The translations under genes were made by a program, and so were the position numbers. Positions 1 to 14,600 of a stretch of 64,000 nucleotides of DNA are shown here, piece by piece. Position 1 is the first letter of the stretch, and each line of letters opens with the position of its first letter. The notes under the pieces are model-generated. The model ran no database searches. It was not told where the DNA came from and worked only from the letters and a program-made list of their open reading frames with translations. The stretch lies in NCBI RefSeq assembly GCF_001659605.2, contig NC_035164.2, forward strand, positions 12,730,873 to 12,794,872. The letters are read 5' to 3'. The stretch is from Manihot esculenta. Lineage: Eukaryota; Streptophyta; Magnoliopsida; Malpighiales; Euphorbiaceae.

Positions 1-305
1 AATGTTCTTGACTTTAAACTAATTAAACAAGTTTATTTTAATTGAATATTTGAATAATTAATTGCTAATAATTATTATATTTTGTTTAAAATGTATGAGT
101 ATAATATTTTGGGTAACAAAGGCACGGTTATTTATTTTGCACCCATCATTTCTTTTTTAATGTTCAGACACTGTCGTTTATTTTGCGCCCCATTGTTTCT
201 TTTTTAAATGTTCTTCACTTTAAACTAATTAAAGTGAACAATTAAAATTTTGTTTTAATTGAATATTAGAATAAATTATTACTAATGAATAACAATTTTG
301 CTTAT
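1..305. repeat. AT-rich satellite array, left edge
   Basis: Degenerate monomers of the window's main satellite. Recurring blocks are GTATAATATTTTG, AAGAAAGGCAC, TTTATTTTGCGCCC, TTTCTTTTTTAATG and TTCTTGACTTTAAAC. The array runs off the left edge of the window and stops where the sequence leaves the monomer consensus. I see no coding capacity. Confidence 0.9.
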
Positions 306-1278
306 TAATTGTTCAACTATTGTTTGGTTATAATGGTCAAACACGCGAATCCCACCAATTCTTCCTTATCAATAAATTAATCTGCTTCGTTAATTAACAA
401 TCCCAACACGTATGTAGATTTAATTAGTCAATTGCATTAAGAGAGAAGAACCCAAACTTATCAATAAAAACACATGTTTTATTTAAATCAAATATACTAA
501 TTTCTTAATATAAACTAATATATTAATTGATACTTATTATTAACTCAATTAAACAATGACGGATTTAATTAGATTAATTAGCAATATGTTATCTTTCCAA
601 GAGATTCAATGGGCCCCTTGAATTCTCAAGAAAACAACAATGGAGGTGGTGTTCCTCGAATTCAGAAATTAATAGAAAATAAAAATAAGATGAAGAGAGT
701 TTTAGTGCATAACCTCACAACTTGAACAAACCTCAAATTAATTTAACCTTCAACTGAAAATAAATGTTTAACCACTCATGGTCATAATAAAATTATAACA
801 ACTAAGCAAAAGAAGAAGAAAAAAAGAAAAGAAAATGGAGAAGAAGGTGGGGGCAACAAGAGAGGAAATGAGAGTGAGAGGTAGAATATGATTCTCCAGG
901 TTGAATGCTAGGAGCCTTTATATGGGCACAAAAAGATAAAATTTAAAATAAAATTTATTATTCCTATCTTATCTCTATTCTCATCTTATCTCTATCCTAA
1001 TATGATCTTTATCCTCATCTGATTGAGTTTGATTCAATTTGACTCTAGGTGGCAAAATCTATCTTATCTCCTCATCACCTCGGGTTATAGGTTTAGTCAA
1101 GGTTGTAGCCTCCCAGTATAAAAAATCCTTTAATTCAGCTTTTTTTCTTCCTTTTCTCAACTTCTGCTCATAAACCTGTACAAAATTATATTCAAATTAA
1201 AATTAAATGTCTATATCAAAATTACAGTAAAATCTAGGAATTAAATGAGGAAAAAATTGTGAGTTTTGCAACTCATTA
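306..1278 (-). mobile_element. Diverged Athila-type LTR remnant (tentative)
   Basis: This is a non-satellite island of about 970 bp. On the minus strand it has a TATA-like ATATAAAGG near 915, followed by a pyrimidine-rich leader. It also has blocks that match, in the same order, the Athila-type LTRs further right in the window: CCATGAGTGG, AGTTGAAG and TTAATGCAATTGA. Inference: an old LTR fragment of the same superfamily. No primer site, coding sequence, TG..CA ends or target duplication is visible. It could instead be an unrelated LTR or a promoter-like fragment. Confidence 0.45.
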
Positions 1279-4200
1279 CCCATCATTTCTTTTTTAATGT
1301 TCTTGACTTTAAACTGATTAAAGTGAACAATTAAAGTTTTATTTTAATTGAACATTTGAATAAATGATTACTAATAGATAACAAGGTTGTTTATAATGTA
1401 TAAGTATAATAGTTTGGGGTAAGGAAGCCACTGTTATTTATTTTGCGGCAATCATTTCTTTTTTAATGTTCAGGCACTATCGTTTATTTTGCGCCCCATT
1501 TTTTCTTTTTTTAATGTTCTTGACTTTAAACTAATTAAAATGAAAAATTAAAGTTTTATTTTAATTGAATACTTGAATAAATGATTACTAATAAATAACA
1601 ATTTTATTTATAGTATATAAGTATAATATTTTGGGGTAAGAAAGGCACTGTCATTTATTTCGCATGTTCTTGACATTAACCTAATTAAAGTAAACAATTA
1701 ATGTTTTATTTTAATTAAATATTTGAATAAATTATTACTAATGAATAACAATTTTGCTTATAATGTATGAGTATAATATTTTAGGGTAAGAAAGGCACCA
1801 TCGTTTATTTTGCGCCCATCGTTTCTTTTTTAATGTTGTTGACATTAAATGGATTAAACAAATTTTATTTTAATTGAATATTTGAATAAATAATTACTAA
1901 TAATTGTTATATTTTGTTTAAAATGTATGAGTATAATATTTTAGGGTAAGAAAGGCACCGTCATTTATTTTGCGCCCATCATTTCTTTTTTAATGTTCAG
2001 GCACTGTCATTTATTTTGTGCCCCGTCTTTTCTTTTTTAATATTCTTTGACTTTAAACTTATTAAAGTAAACAATTAAAGTTTTATTTTAATTGAATATT
2101 TAAATAAATGATTACTAATAGAAGTTTGTTTATAATGTATATTTTGGGGTAAGAAAGGCACTGTTATTTATTTTGCGCCCATCATTTCTTTTTTAATGTT
2201 CAGGCACTGTCGTTTATTTTGCGCCCCATTGTTTGTTTTTTTTAATATTCTTGACTTTAAACTAATTAAAGTAAACAATTAAAATTTTATTTTCATTGAA
2301 TATTTGAATAAATGATTACTAATGAATAACAATTTTGCTTATAATATATGAGTATAATATTTTGGGGTAAGAAAGACATTTTCGTTTATTTTGCGCCCCA
2401 TCGTTTCTTTTTTAATGTTCTTGACATTAAACTAATTAAACAAGTTTTATTTTTTTTGAATATTTGATTAAATAATTACTAATAATTTTTATATTTTGTT
2501 TAAAATGTATGAGTATAATATTTTGGAGTAAGAAAGGAACCGTCGTTTATTTTGCGCCCATCATTTCTTTTTTAATGTTCAGGCACTGTCGTTTATTTTG
2601 TGCTCCTCCGTTTTCTTTTAATGTTCTTGACTTGAAACTAATTAAAGTGAACTATTAATGTTTTATTTCCATTGAACAATTGAATAAATGATTACTAATA
2701 TATAACAAGTTTGTGTATAATGTATAAGTATAATATTTTGGGGTACGAAAGACACTGTTGTTTATTTTGCGCCCCCATCGTTTCTTTTTTAATGTTCTTG
2801 ACATTAAACTAATTAAACTAAGTTTTATTTTTTTTAATATTTGAATAAATAATTACTAATAATTATTATATTTTGTTTAAAATATATTAGTATAATATTT
2901 TCGAGTAAGAAAGGAACCGTGGTTTATTTTGCGCCCATCATTTCTTTTTTAATGTTCCGGCACTGTCGTTTATTTTGCGCCCCTCCGTTTCTTTTTTAAT
3001 GTTCTTGACTTTAAACTAATTCAATTGAAAATTAAAATTTTATTTTAATTCAACATTTGATTAAATGATTACTAATAGATAACAAATTTGTTTATAATGT
3101 ATAAGTATAATATTTTAGGTTAAGAAAAGCACTGTTGTTTATTTTGGTCCCCATTGTTTCTTTTTTAATGTTCCTGACATTAAACTAATTAAACAAGTTT
3201 TATATTAATTGAATATTTGAATAAATAATTATTAATAATTATTATATTTTGCTTAAAATGTATGAGTATAATATTTTGGGGTAAAAAAGACACTGTCATT
3301 TATTTTGCGTCCCATCGTTTCCTTTTTAATGTTCTTGACTTTAAACTAATTAAAGTGAAAAATAAATTTTTATTTTAATTGAACATTTGAATAAATGATT
3401 ACTAATAGATAAAAAATTTGTTTAAAATGTATAAGTATAATATTTTAGGGTAAGAAAGGCACTGTCATTTATTTTGCGCTCATCATTTCTTTTTTAAATA
3501 TATGACTATAATATTTTGTGATAAAAAGGCACTGTCGTTTAATTTGGGCCCCATGGTTTCTTCTTTAATGTTCTTGACATTAAACTAATTAAACAAGTTT
3601 CATTTTAATTGAATATTTAAATAAATAATTACTAATAATTATTATATTTTGTTTAAAATGCATAAGTATAATATTTTGGGGTAAGAAAGGCTCGTCATTT
3701 ATTTTGCACCCATCATTTCTTTTTTAATGTTCAGGCACTGTTACTTATTTTGCGCTCCATCGTTTCTTTTTTAATATTCTTTGATTTTAAACTAATTAAA
3801 GTAAACAATTAAAATTTTATTTTTATTGAATATTTGAATAAATGATTACTAATACATAACAAGTTTGTTTATAATGTATAAGTATAATATTTTGGGGTAA
3901 GAAAGGCACTGATATTTATTTTGCGCCCAACATTTCTTTTTTAATGTTTAGGTACTATCGATTATTTTGCGCTCCATCGTTTCTTTTTTAATATTCTTTG
4001 ATTTTAAACTAATTAAAGTAAACAATTAAAATTTTATTTTAATTGAATATTTGAATAAATGATTACTAATACATAACAAGTTTGTTTATAATGTATAAGT
4101 ATAAGTATAATACATAACAAGTTTCTTTTTTAATGTTCTTGTCTTTAAACTAATTCAAGTGAAAATTAAAATTTTCTTTTTATTCAACATTTTATTAAAT

Positions 4201-6009
4201 GATTACTAATAGCTAACAAATTTGTTTATAATGTATAAGTATAATATTTTAGGGTAAGAAAAGCACTCTCGTTTATTTTGCGCCCCTCCGTTTCTTTTTT
4301 AATATTCTTGACTTGAAACTAATTAAAGTGAACAATTAAAGTTTTATTTTCATTGAACATTTGAATAAATGATTACTAATATATAACAAGTTTGTTTATA
4401 ATGTATAAGTATAATATTTTGAGGTAAGTAAGACACTGTTGTTTATTTTGCCCCCCATCATTTCTTTTTTAATGTTCTTGACATTAAACTAATTAAACAA
4501 GTTTTATTTTAATTGAATATTTGAATAAATAATTACTAATAATCATTATATTTTGTTTAAAATGTATGAGTATAATATTTTGGGGTAAGAAAGGCACGTC
4601 ATTTATTTTGCACCCATCATTTCTTTTGTAATGTTCAGGCACTGTCGCTTATTTTGCGCCTAATCGTTTCTTTTTTAATGTTCTTAACTTTAAACTAATT
4701 AAACAATTTTATTTGAATTGAATATTTGAATAAAAAATTAGTTATAATTATTATATTTTGTTTAAAATGTATGAGTATAATATTTTGGGTAAGAAAGGCA
4801 CGATCGTTTATTTCGCGCCCCATTGTTTCTTTTTTTAATGTTCTTGACTTTAAACTAATTAAAGTAAACAATTAAAGTTTTATTTTAATTGAATATTTGA
4901 ATAAATGATTACTAATGAATAACAAATTTGTTTATAATTTATGAGTATAATATTTTGGGGTATGAAAGGCACTATCGTTTATTTTGCGCCCCATCGTTTC
5001 TTTTTTAATGTTCTTGACATTAAACTAATGAAAGTGAACAATTAAAGTTTTATTTTAATTGAACATTTAAATAAATGATTACTAATATATAATAAGTTTG
5101 TTTATAATGTATAAATATAATATTTTGGGTAAGAAAGGCACTATCGTTTATTTTGTGCCCCGTCATTTTTTTTTTCTTGACTTTGAAATAATTAAACAGA
5201 ACAATTAAACTTTTATTTTAATTAAATATTTGAATAAATGATTACAAATATATAACAATTTTGTTTATAATGTGTAAGTGTGATATTTTATGGTAAGTAA
5301 GTCACTGTCATTTATTTTGGACTCATTGTTTTTTTTTAATGTTCCTCACTTTAAACTAATTAAAGTGAACCATTAAAGTTTTATTTTAATTGAATATTTG
5401 AATAAATGATTACTAATAAATAACAATTTTCTTTATAGAGTATAATTATAACGTTTTGGGGTAAGAAAGGCACTGTTGTTTATTTCGCACCCCATCGTTT
5501 TTTTTTTTTTAATGTTCTTGACTTTAAACAAATTAAAGTAAACAATTGAAATTTTATTTTAATTGAATATTTGAATAAATTATTACTAATGAATAACAAT
5601 TTTGCTTATAATGTATGAATATAATATTTTGGGGTAAGAAAGACACTATCGTTTATTTTGTGCCGCATGGTTTCTTTTTTAATGTTCTTAATATTAAACT
5701 AATTAAACAAGTTTTATTTTAATTGAATATTTCAATAAATAATTACTAATAATTATTATATTTTGTTTAAAATATATGAGTATAATATTTTGTTGTAAGA
5801 AAGGCACTGTCGTTTATTTTGCACCTTATCGTTTCTTTTTTAATGTTCTTGGCTTTAAACTAATTAAAGTGAACAATTAAAGTTTTATTTTAATTCAACA
5901 TTTAAATAAATGATTACTAATATATAACAAGTTTGTTTATAATGCATAAGTATAAGATTTTAGGGTAAGAAAGGCACTGTCATTTGTTTTGCACCACATT
6001 ATTTCTTTT
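1279..6009. repeat. Satellite array, irregular monomers
   Basis: A tandem array with AAGAAAGGCAC landmarks mostly 160-173 bp apart (for example 5131, 5295, 5463, 5636, 5797, 5967). Longer monomers of about 217 bp are interspersed. They carry an extra block of about 50 bp in which the stretch from AGGCAC to AATGTTC is repeated. One long monomer is locally duplicated with a 217-bp period (3753 and 3970). Around 4090-4130 a monomer is truncated and rejoined. No genes are seen. Confidence 0.92.
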
Positions 6010-9000
6010 TTAATGTTCTTGACTTTAAAATAATTAAAGTGAACAATTAAACTTTTATTTTAATTAAATATTTGAATAAATGATTACTAATATATAACAA
6101 TTTTGTTTATAATGTATAAGTGTAATATTTTAGGGTAAGCAAGGCACCATCATTTATTTTGGACCCATCGTTTCTTTTTTAATGTTCTTCACTCTAAACT
6201 AATTAAAGTGAACCATTAAAATTTTATTTTAATTGAATATTTGAATAAATTATTACTAATGAATAACAATTTTGTTTATAATTTATGAGTATAATATTTT
6301 GGGGTAAGAAAGGCATTGTCATTTATTTTGCGCCCCATCGTTTCTTTTTTAATGTTCTTGATTTAAACTAATTAAAGTGAACAATTAAAGTTTTATTTTA
6401 ATTGAACATTTAAATAAATGATTACTAATATATAACAAGTATGTTTATAATGTATAAACGTAATATTTTATGTAAGAAAGGCACTATCGTTTATTTTGCG
6501 CCCCATCGTTTCTTTTTTTATTTTCCTGACTTTGAAATAAACTTTTATTTTAATTAAATATTTGAATAAATTATTACAAATATATAACAATTTTGTTTAT
6601 AACGTATAAGTGTGATATTTTAGAATAAGCAAGACACTGTAATTTATTTTGGACTCATTGTTTTTTTTAATGTTCTTCACTTTAAAATAATTAAAGTGAA
6701 CCATTAAAGTTTTATTTTAATTGGATATTTGAATAAATGATTACTAATAAATAACAATTTTTTTTACAGAGTATAAGTATAATATTTTGGGGTAAGAAAG
6801 GCACTGTCGTTTATTTCGTGGCACATCGCTTCTTTTTTAATGTTCTTGACTTTAAACTAATTAAAGTAAACAATCAAAATTTTATTTTAATTGAATATTT
6901 GAATAAATGATTATTAATGAATAACAATTTTGCTTATAATGTATGAGTATAATATTTTGAGGTAAGAAAGACACTATCGTTTATTTTGCGCCCCATGTTT
7001 CTTTTTTAATGTTCTTAACATTAAACTAATAAAACAAGTTTTATTTTAATTGAATATTTAAATAAATAATTACTAATAATTATTATATTTTGTTTAAAAT
7101 ATATGAGTATAATATTTTGTTGTAAGAAAGGCACTATCGTTTATTTTGCGCCCATCATTTCTTCTTTTTTAATATTTAGGCACTGTCGTTTATTTTGCGC
7201 CCTATCGTTTCTTTTTTAATGTTCTTTGATTTAAACTAATTAAAGTGAACAATTAAAGTTTTATTTTCATTCAACATTTAAATAAATGATTACTAATATA
7301 TAAAAAGTTTGTTTAAAATATATAAGTATAAGATTTTGGGATAAGAAAGGCACTTTGTTTGTTTTGCGCCACATTATTTATTTTTTAATGTTCTTGACTT
7401 TAAAATAATTAAAGTGAACAATTAAACTTTTATTTTAATTAAATATTTGAATAAATGATTACTAATATATAACAATTTTGTTTATAATGTATAAGTGTAA
7501 TATTTTAGGGTAAGCAAGGCACCATCATTTATTTTGGACCCATCGTTTCTTTTTTAATGTTCTTCACTCTAAACTAATTAAAGTGAACCATTAAAATTTT
7601 ATTTTAATTGAATATTTGAATAAATTATTACTAATGAATAACAATTTTGTTTATAATTTATGAGTATAATATTTTGGGGTAAGAAAGGCATTGTCGTTTA
7701 TTTTGCGCCCCATCGTTTCTTTTTTAATGTTCTTGATTTAAACTAATTAAAGTGAACAATTAAAGTTTTATTTTAATTGAACATTTAAATAAATGATTAC
7801 TAATATATAACAAGTATGTTTATAATGTATAAACGTAATATTTTATGTAAGAAAGGCACTATCGTTTATTTTGCGCCCCATCGTTTCTTTTTTTATTTTC
7901 CTGACTTTGAAATAAACTTTTATTTTAATTAAATATTTGAATAAATTATTACAAATATATAACAATTTTGTTTATAACGTATAAGTGTGATATTTTAGAA
8001 TAAGCAAGACACTGTAATTTATTTTGGACTCATTGTTTTTTTTAATGTTCTTCACTTTAAAATAATTAAAGTGAACCATTAAAGTTTTATTTTAATTGGA
8101 TATTTGAATAAATGATTACTAATAAATAACAATTTTTTTTACAGAGTATAAGTATAATATTTTGGGGTAAGAAAGGCACTGTCGTTTATTTCGTGGCACA
8201 TCGCTTCTTTTTTAATGTTCTTGACTTTAAACTAATTAAAGTAAACAATCAAAATTTTATTTTAATTGAATATTTGAATAAATGATTATTAATGAATAAC
8301 AATTTTGCTTATAATGTATGAGTATAATATTTTGAGGTAAGAAAGACACTATCGTTTATTTTGCGCCCCATGTTTCTTTTTTAATGTTCTTAACATTAAA
8401 CTAATAAAACAAGTTTTATTTTAATTGAATATTTAAATAAATAATTACTAATAATTATTATATTTTGTTTAAAATATATGAGTATAATATTTTGTTGTAA
8501 GAAAGGCACTATCGTTTATTTTGCGCCCATCATTTCTTCTTTTTTAATATTTAGGCACTGTCGTTTATTTTGCGCCCTATCGTTTCTTTTTTAATGTTCT
8601 TTGATTTAAACTAATTAAAGTGAACAATTAAAGTTTTATTTTCATTCAACATTTAAATAAATGATTACTAATATATAAAAAGTTTGTTTAAAATATATAA
8701 GTATAAGATTTTGGGATAAGAAAGGCACTTTGTTTGTTTTGCGCCACATTATTTATTTTTTAATGTTCTTGACTTTAAAATAATTAAAGTGAACAATTAA
8801 ACTTTTATTTTAATTAAATATTTGAATAAATGATTACTAATATATAACAATTTTGTTTATAATGTATAAGTGTAATATTTTAGGGTAAGCAAGGCACCAT
8901 CATTTATTTTGGACCCATCGTTTCTTTTTTAATGTTCTTCACTCTAAACTAATTAAAGTGAACCATTAAAATTTTATTTTAATTGAATATTTGAATAAAT

Positions 9001-11647
9001 TATTACTAATGAATAACAATTTTGTTTATAATTTATGAGTATAATATTTTGGGGTAAGAAAGGCATTGTCGTTTATTTTGCGCCCCATCGTTTCTTTTTT
9101 AATGTTCTTGATTTAAACTAATTAAAGTGAACAATTAAAGTTTTATTTTAATTGAACATTTAAATAAATGATTACTAATATATAACAAGTATGTTTATAA
9201 TGTATAAACGTAATATTTTATGTAAGAAAGGCACTATCGTTTATTTTGCGCCCCATCGTTTCTTTTTTTATTTTCCTGACTTTGAAATAAACTTTTATTT
9301 TAATTAAATATTTGAATAAATTATTACAAATATATAACAATTTTGTTTATAACGTATAAGTGTGATATTTTAGAATAAGCAAGACACTGTAATTTATTTT
9401 GGACTCATTGTTTTTTTTAATGTTCTTCACTTTAAAATAATTAAAGTGAACCATTAAAGTTTTATTTTAATTGGATATTTGAATAAATGATTACTAATAA
9501 ATAACAATTTTTTTTACAGAGTATAAGTATAATATTTTGGGGTAAGAAAGGCACTGTCGTTTATTTCGTGGCACATCGCTTCTTTTTTAATGTTCTTGAC
9601 TTTAAACTAATTAAAGTAAACAATCAAAATTTTATTTTAATTGAATATTTGAATAAATGATTATTAATGAATAACAATTTTGCTTATAATGTATGAGTAT
9701 AATATTTTGAGGTAAGAAAGACACTATCGTTTATTTTGCGCCCCATGTTTCTTTTTTAATGTTCTTAACATTAAACTAATAAAACAAGTTTTATTTTAAT
9801 TGAATATTTAAATAAATAATTACTAATAATTATTATATTTTGTTTAAAATATATGAGTATAATATTTTGTTGTAAGAAAGGCACTATCGTTTATTTTGCG
9901 CCCATCATTTCTTCTTTTTTAATATTTAGGCACTGTCGTTTATTTTGCGCCCTATCGTTTCTTTTTTAATGTTCTTTGATTTAAACTAATTAAAGTGAAC
10001 AATTAAAGTTTTATTTTCATTCAACATTTAAATAAATGATTACTAATATATAAAAAGTTTGTTTAAAATATATAAGTATAAGATTTTGGGATAAGAAAGG
10101 CACTTTGTTTGTTTTGCGCCACATTATTTATTTTTTAATGTTCTTGACTTTAAAATAATTAAAGTGAACAATTAAACTTTTATTTTAATTAAATATTTGA
10201 ATAAATGATTACTAATATATAACAATTTTGTTTATAATGTATAAGTGTAATATTTTAGGGTAAGCAAGGCACCATCATTTATTTTGGACCCATCGTTTCT
10301 TTTTTAATGTTCTTCACTCTAAACTAATTAAAGTGAACCATTAAAATTTTATTTTAATTGAATATTTGAATAAATTATTACTAATGAATAACAATTTTGT
10401 TTATAATTTATGAGTATAATATTTTGGGGTAAGAAAGGCATTGTCGTTTATTTTGCGCCCCATCGTTTCTTTTTTAATGTTCTTGATTTAAACTAATTAA
10501 AGTGAACAATTAAAGTTTTATTTTAATTGAACATTTAAATAAATGATTACTAATATATAACAAGTATGTTTATAATGTATAAACGTAATATTTTATGTAA
10601 GAAAGGCACTATGTTTATTTTGCGCCCCATCGTTTCTTTTTTTATTTTCTTGACTTTGAAATAAACTTTTATTTTAATTAAATATTTGAATAAATTATTA
10701 CAAATATATAACAATTTTGTTTATAACGTATAAGTGTGATATTTTAGAATAAGCAAGACACTGTAATTTATTTTGGACTCATTATTTTTTTTAATGTTCT
10801 TCACTTTAAAATAATTAAAGTGAACCATTAAAGTTTTATTTTAATTGGATATTTGAATAAATGATTACTAATAAATAACAATTTTTTTTACAGAGTATAA
10901 GTATAATATTTTGGGGTAAGAAAGGCACTGTCGTTTATTTCGTGGCACATCGCTTCTTTTTTAATGTTCTTGACTTTAAACTAATTAAAGTAAACAATCA
11001 AAATTTTATTTTAATTGAATATTTGAATAAATGATTATTAATGAATAACAATTTTGCTTATAATGTATGAGTATAATATTTTGAGGTAAGAAAGACACTA
11101 TCGTTTATTTTGCGCCCCATGTTTCTTTTTTAATGTTCTTAACATTAAACTAATAAAACAAGTTTTATTTTAATTGAATATTTAAATAAATAATTACTAA
11201 TAATTATTATATTTTGTTTAAAATATATGAGTATAATATTTTGTTGTAAGAAAGGCACTATCGTTTATTTTGCGCCCATCATTTCTTCTTTTTTAATATT
11301 TAGGCACTGTCGTTTATTTTGCGCCCTATCGTTTCTTTTTTAATGTTCTTTGATTTAAACTAATTAAAGTGAACAATTAAAGTTTTATTTTCATTCAACA
11401 TTTAAATAAATGATTACTAATATATAAAAAGTTTGTTTAAAATATATAAGTATAAGATTTTGGGATAAGAAAGGCACTTTGTTTGTTTTGCGCCACATTA
11501 TTTATTTTTTAATGTTCTTGACTTTAAAATAATTAAAGTGAACAATTAAACTTTTATTTTAATTAAATATTTGAATAAATGATTACTAATATATAACAAT
11601 TTTGTTTATAATGTATAAGTGTAATATTTTAGGGTAAGCAAGGCACC
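6010..11647. repeat. 1375-bp satellite higher-order repeat, ~4.1 copies
   Basis: The variant AAGGCACCATCATTTATTTT recurs with its first base at 6141, 7516, 8891 and 10266, with an edited form at 11640. The spacings are 1375, 1375, 1375 and 1374. One unit holds eight monomers with spacings of 169, 168, 153, 167, 170, 160, 219 and 169 bp; the 219-bp one is the long type. The copies are almost identical: I saw only a few single-base changes and one 1-bp deletion, near 10613. Such homogeneity implies recent amplification or an assembly-level duplication. Confidence 0.93.
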
Positions 11648-14600
11648 GTCATTTATTTTGGACCAATCGTTTCTTTTTTAATGTTCTTGACTTTAAGCTA
11701 ATTCAAGTGAAATTTAAAATTTTATTTTAATTGAACATTTGATTAAAAGATTACTAATAGATTACAAATTTGTTTACAATATATACGTATAACATTTTAG
11801 GGTAAGAAAAACACTGTCGTTTATTTTGGTCCCATCGTTTCTTTTTTAATATTCTTGACTTTAAACTAATTAAACAAGTTTTATTTTAATTGAATATTTG
11901 AAAAAATAGTTACTAATAATTATTATATCTTTTTAAAAATGTATGAGTACAATATTTTGGGGTAAGAAAGGCACGTCGTTTATTTTGCACCCATCATTTC
12001 TTTTTTAATGTTCAGGCACTGTCGCGTATTTTGCGTCCAATCGTTTCTTTTGTAATGTTCTTGACTTTAAACCAAATAAACAATTTTATTTTAATTGAAT
12101 ATTTGAATAAATAATTATTTATAATTATTATATTTTCTTTAAAATATATGAGTATAATATTTTGGGTAAGAAAGGCACGGTCGTTTATTTCGCGCTCCAT
12201 TGTTTCTTTTTTTAATGTTCTTGACTTTAAACTAATTAAAGTGAACAACTAAAGTTTTATTTTAATTAAATATTTGAATAAATGATTACTAAGGAATAAC
12301 AAATTTGTTTATAATTTATGAGTATAATATTTTGGGGTAAGAAAAGAACTGTCATTTATTTTGCGCCCATCATTTCTTTTTTAATGTTTAGGCACTGTCG
12401 TTTATTTTGCTCCCTATCGTTTCTTTTTTAATATTCTTGGCTTTAAACAAATTAAAGTGAACAATTAAAGTTTTATTTTAATTCAACATTTAAATAAATG
12501 ATTACTAATATATAACAAGTTTGTTTAAAATATATAAGTATAAGATTTTGGGATAAGAAAGGTACTTTGTTTGTTTTGCGCCACATTATTTCTTTTTTAA
12601 TGTTCTTGACTTTAAAATAATTAAAGTTAACAATTAAACTTTTATTTTAATTAAATATTTAAATAAATGATTTCTAATATATAACAAAATTGTTTATAAT
12701 GTATAAGCGTAATATTTTAGGGTAAGCAAGGCACCGTCATTTATTTTGGACCAATCGTTTCTTTTTTAATATTCTTGACTTTAAGCTAATTCAAGTGAAA
12801 ATTAAAATTTTATTTTAATTGAACATTTGATTAAATGATTACTAATAGATAACAAACCTATTTACAATGTATAAGTATAATATTTTAGGGTAAGAAAAGC
12901 ACTATCGTTTATTTTGGTCCCCATCGTTTCTTTTTTAATGTTCTTCACTTTAAACTAATTAAACAAATTTTATTTTAATTGAATATTTGGAAAAATAATT
13001 ACTAATAATTATTTTTTTTAAATGTATGAGTATAATATTTTGGGGTAAGAAAGGCACGTCGTTTATTTTGCACCCATCATTTCTTTTTTAATGTTTCATT
13101 TCTTTTTTAATATTCAGGCACTGTCGCTTATTTTGCGCCCAATCGTTTCTTTTTTAATGTTCTTGACTTTAAACTAATTAAACAATTTTATTTTAATTGA
13201 ATGTTTGAATAAATAATTACTTATAATTATTATATTTTGTTTAAAATGTATGAGTATAATATTTTGGGTAAGAAAGGCACTGTCGTTTATTGCGTGCCCC
13301 ATTATTTCTTTTTTTAATGTTCTTGACTTTAAACTAATTAAAGTGAACAATTAAAGTTTTATTTTAATTGAATATTTGAATAAATGGTTACTAATGAATA
13401 ACAATTTTGTTTATAGTTTATGTGTATATTATTTTGGGGTAAGAAAAGCACTGTAGTTTATTTTGCGCCAATCATTTCTTTTTTAATGTTCAGGCACTGT
13501 CGTTTATTTTGCGCCCTATCGTTTTAAACTAATTAAATGAACAATTAAAGTTTTATTTTAATTCAACATTTAAATAAATGATTACTAATATATAACAAGT
13601 TTGTTTAAAATATATAAGTATAAGGTTTTGGGATAAGAAAGGCACTTTGTTTGTTTTACGCCACATTATTTCCTTTTTAATGTTCTTGACTTTAAAATAA
13701 TTAAAGTTAACAATTAAACTTTTATTTTAATTAAATATTTGAGCAAATGATTTATAATATATAACAAATTTGTTTATAATGTATAAGTGTAATATTTTAG
13801 GGTAAACAAGCCACCGTCATTTATTTTGGACCAATCGTTTCTTTTTTAATGTTCTTGACTTTAAGCTAATTCAAGTGAAAATTAAAATTTTATTTTAATT
13901 GAACATTTGATTAAATGATTATTAATAGATTACAAATTTGTTTACAATATATAAGTATAACATTTTAGGGTAAGAAAAACACTGTCGTTTATTTTGGTCC
14001 CCATCGTTTCTTTTTTAATATTCTTGACTTTAAACTAATTAAACAAGTTTTATTTTAATTGAATATTTGAAAAAATAGTTACTAATAATTATTATATTTT
14101 TTTAAAAATGTATGAGTATAATATTTTGGGGTAAGAAAGGCACGTCGTTTATTTTGCACCCATCATTTCTTTTTTAATGTTCAGGCACTGTCGCGTATTT
14201 TGCGTCCAATCGTTTCTTTTGTAATGTTCTTGACTTTAAACCAATTAAACAATTTTATTTTAATTGAATATTTGAATAAATAATTATTTCTAATTATTAT
14301 ATTTTCTTTAAAATGTATGAGTATAATATTTTGGGTAAGAAAGGCACGGTCGTTTATTTCGCGCTCCATTGTTTCTTTTTTTAATGTTCTTGACTTTAAA
14401 CTAATTAAAGTGAACAACTAAAGTTTTATTTTAATTGAATATTTGAATAAATGAATACTAAGGAATAACAAATTTGTTTATAATTTATGAGTATAATATT
14501 TTGGGGTAAGAAAAGAACTGTCATTTATTTTGCGCCCATCATTTCTTTTTTAATGTTCAGGCACTGTCGTTTATTTTGCTCCCTATCGTTTCCTTTTTAA

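Noticed and set aside
12012..14417. Two nearly identical 78-codon frames on the minus strand, 2169 bp apart
   Set aside because: They lie wholly in satellite monomers, have low-complexity Ile/Lys/Asn composition, and repeat only because the higher-order unit repeats.
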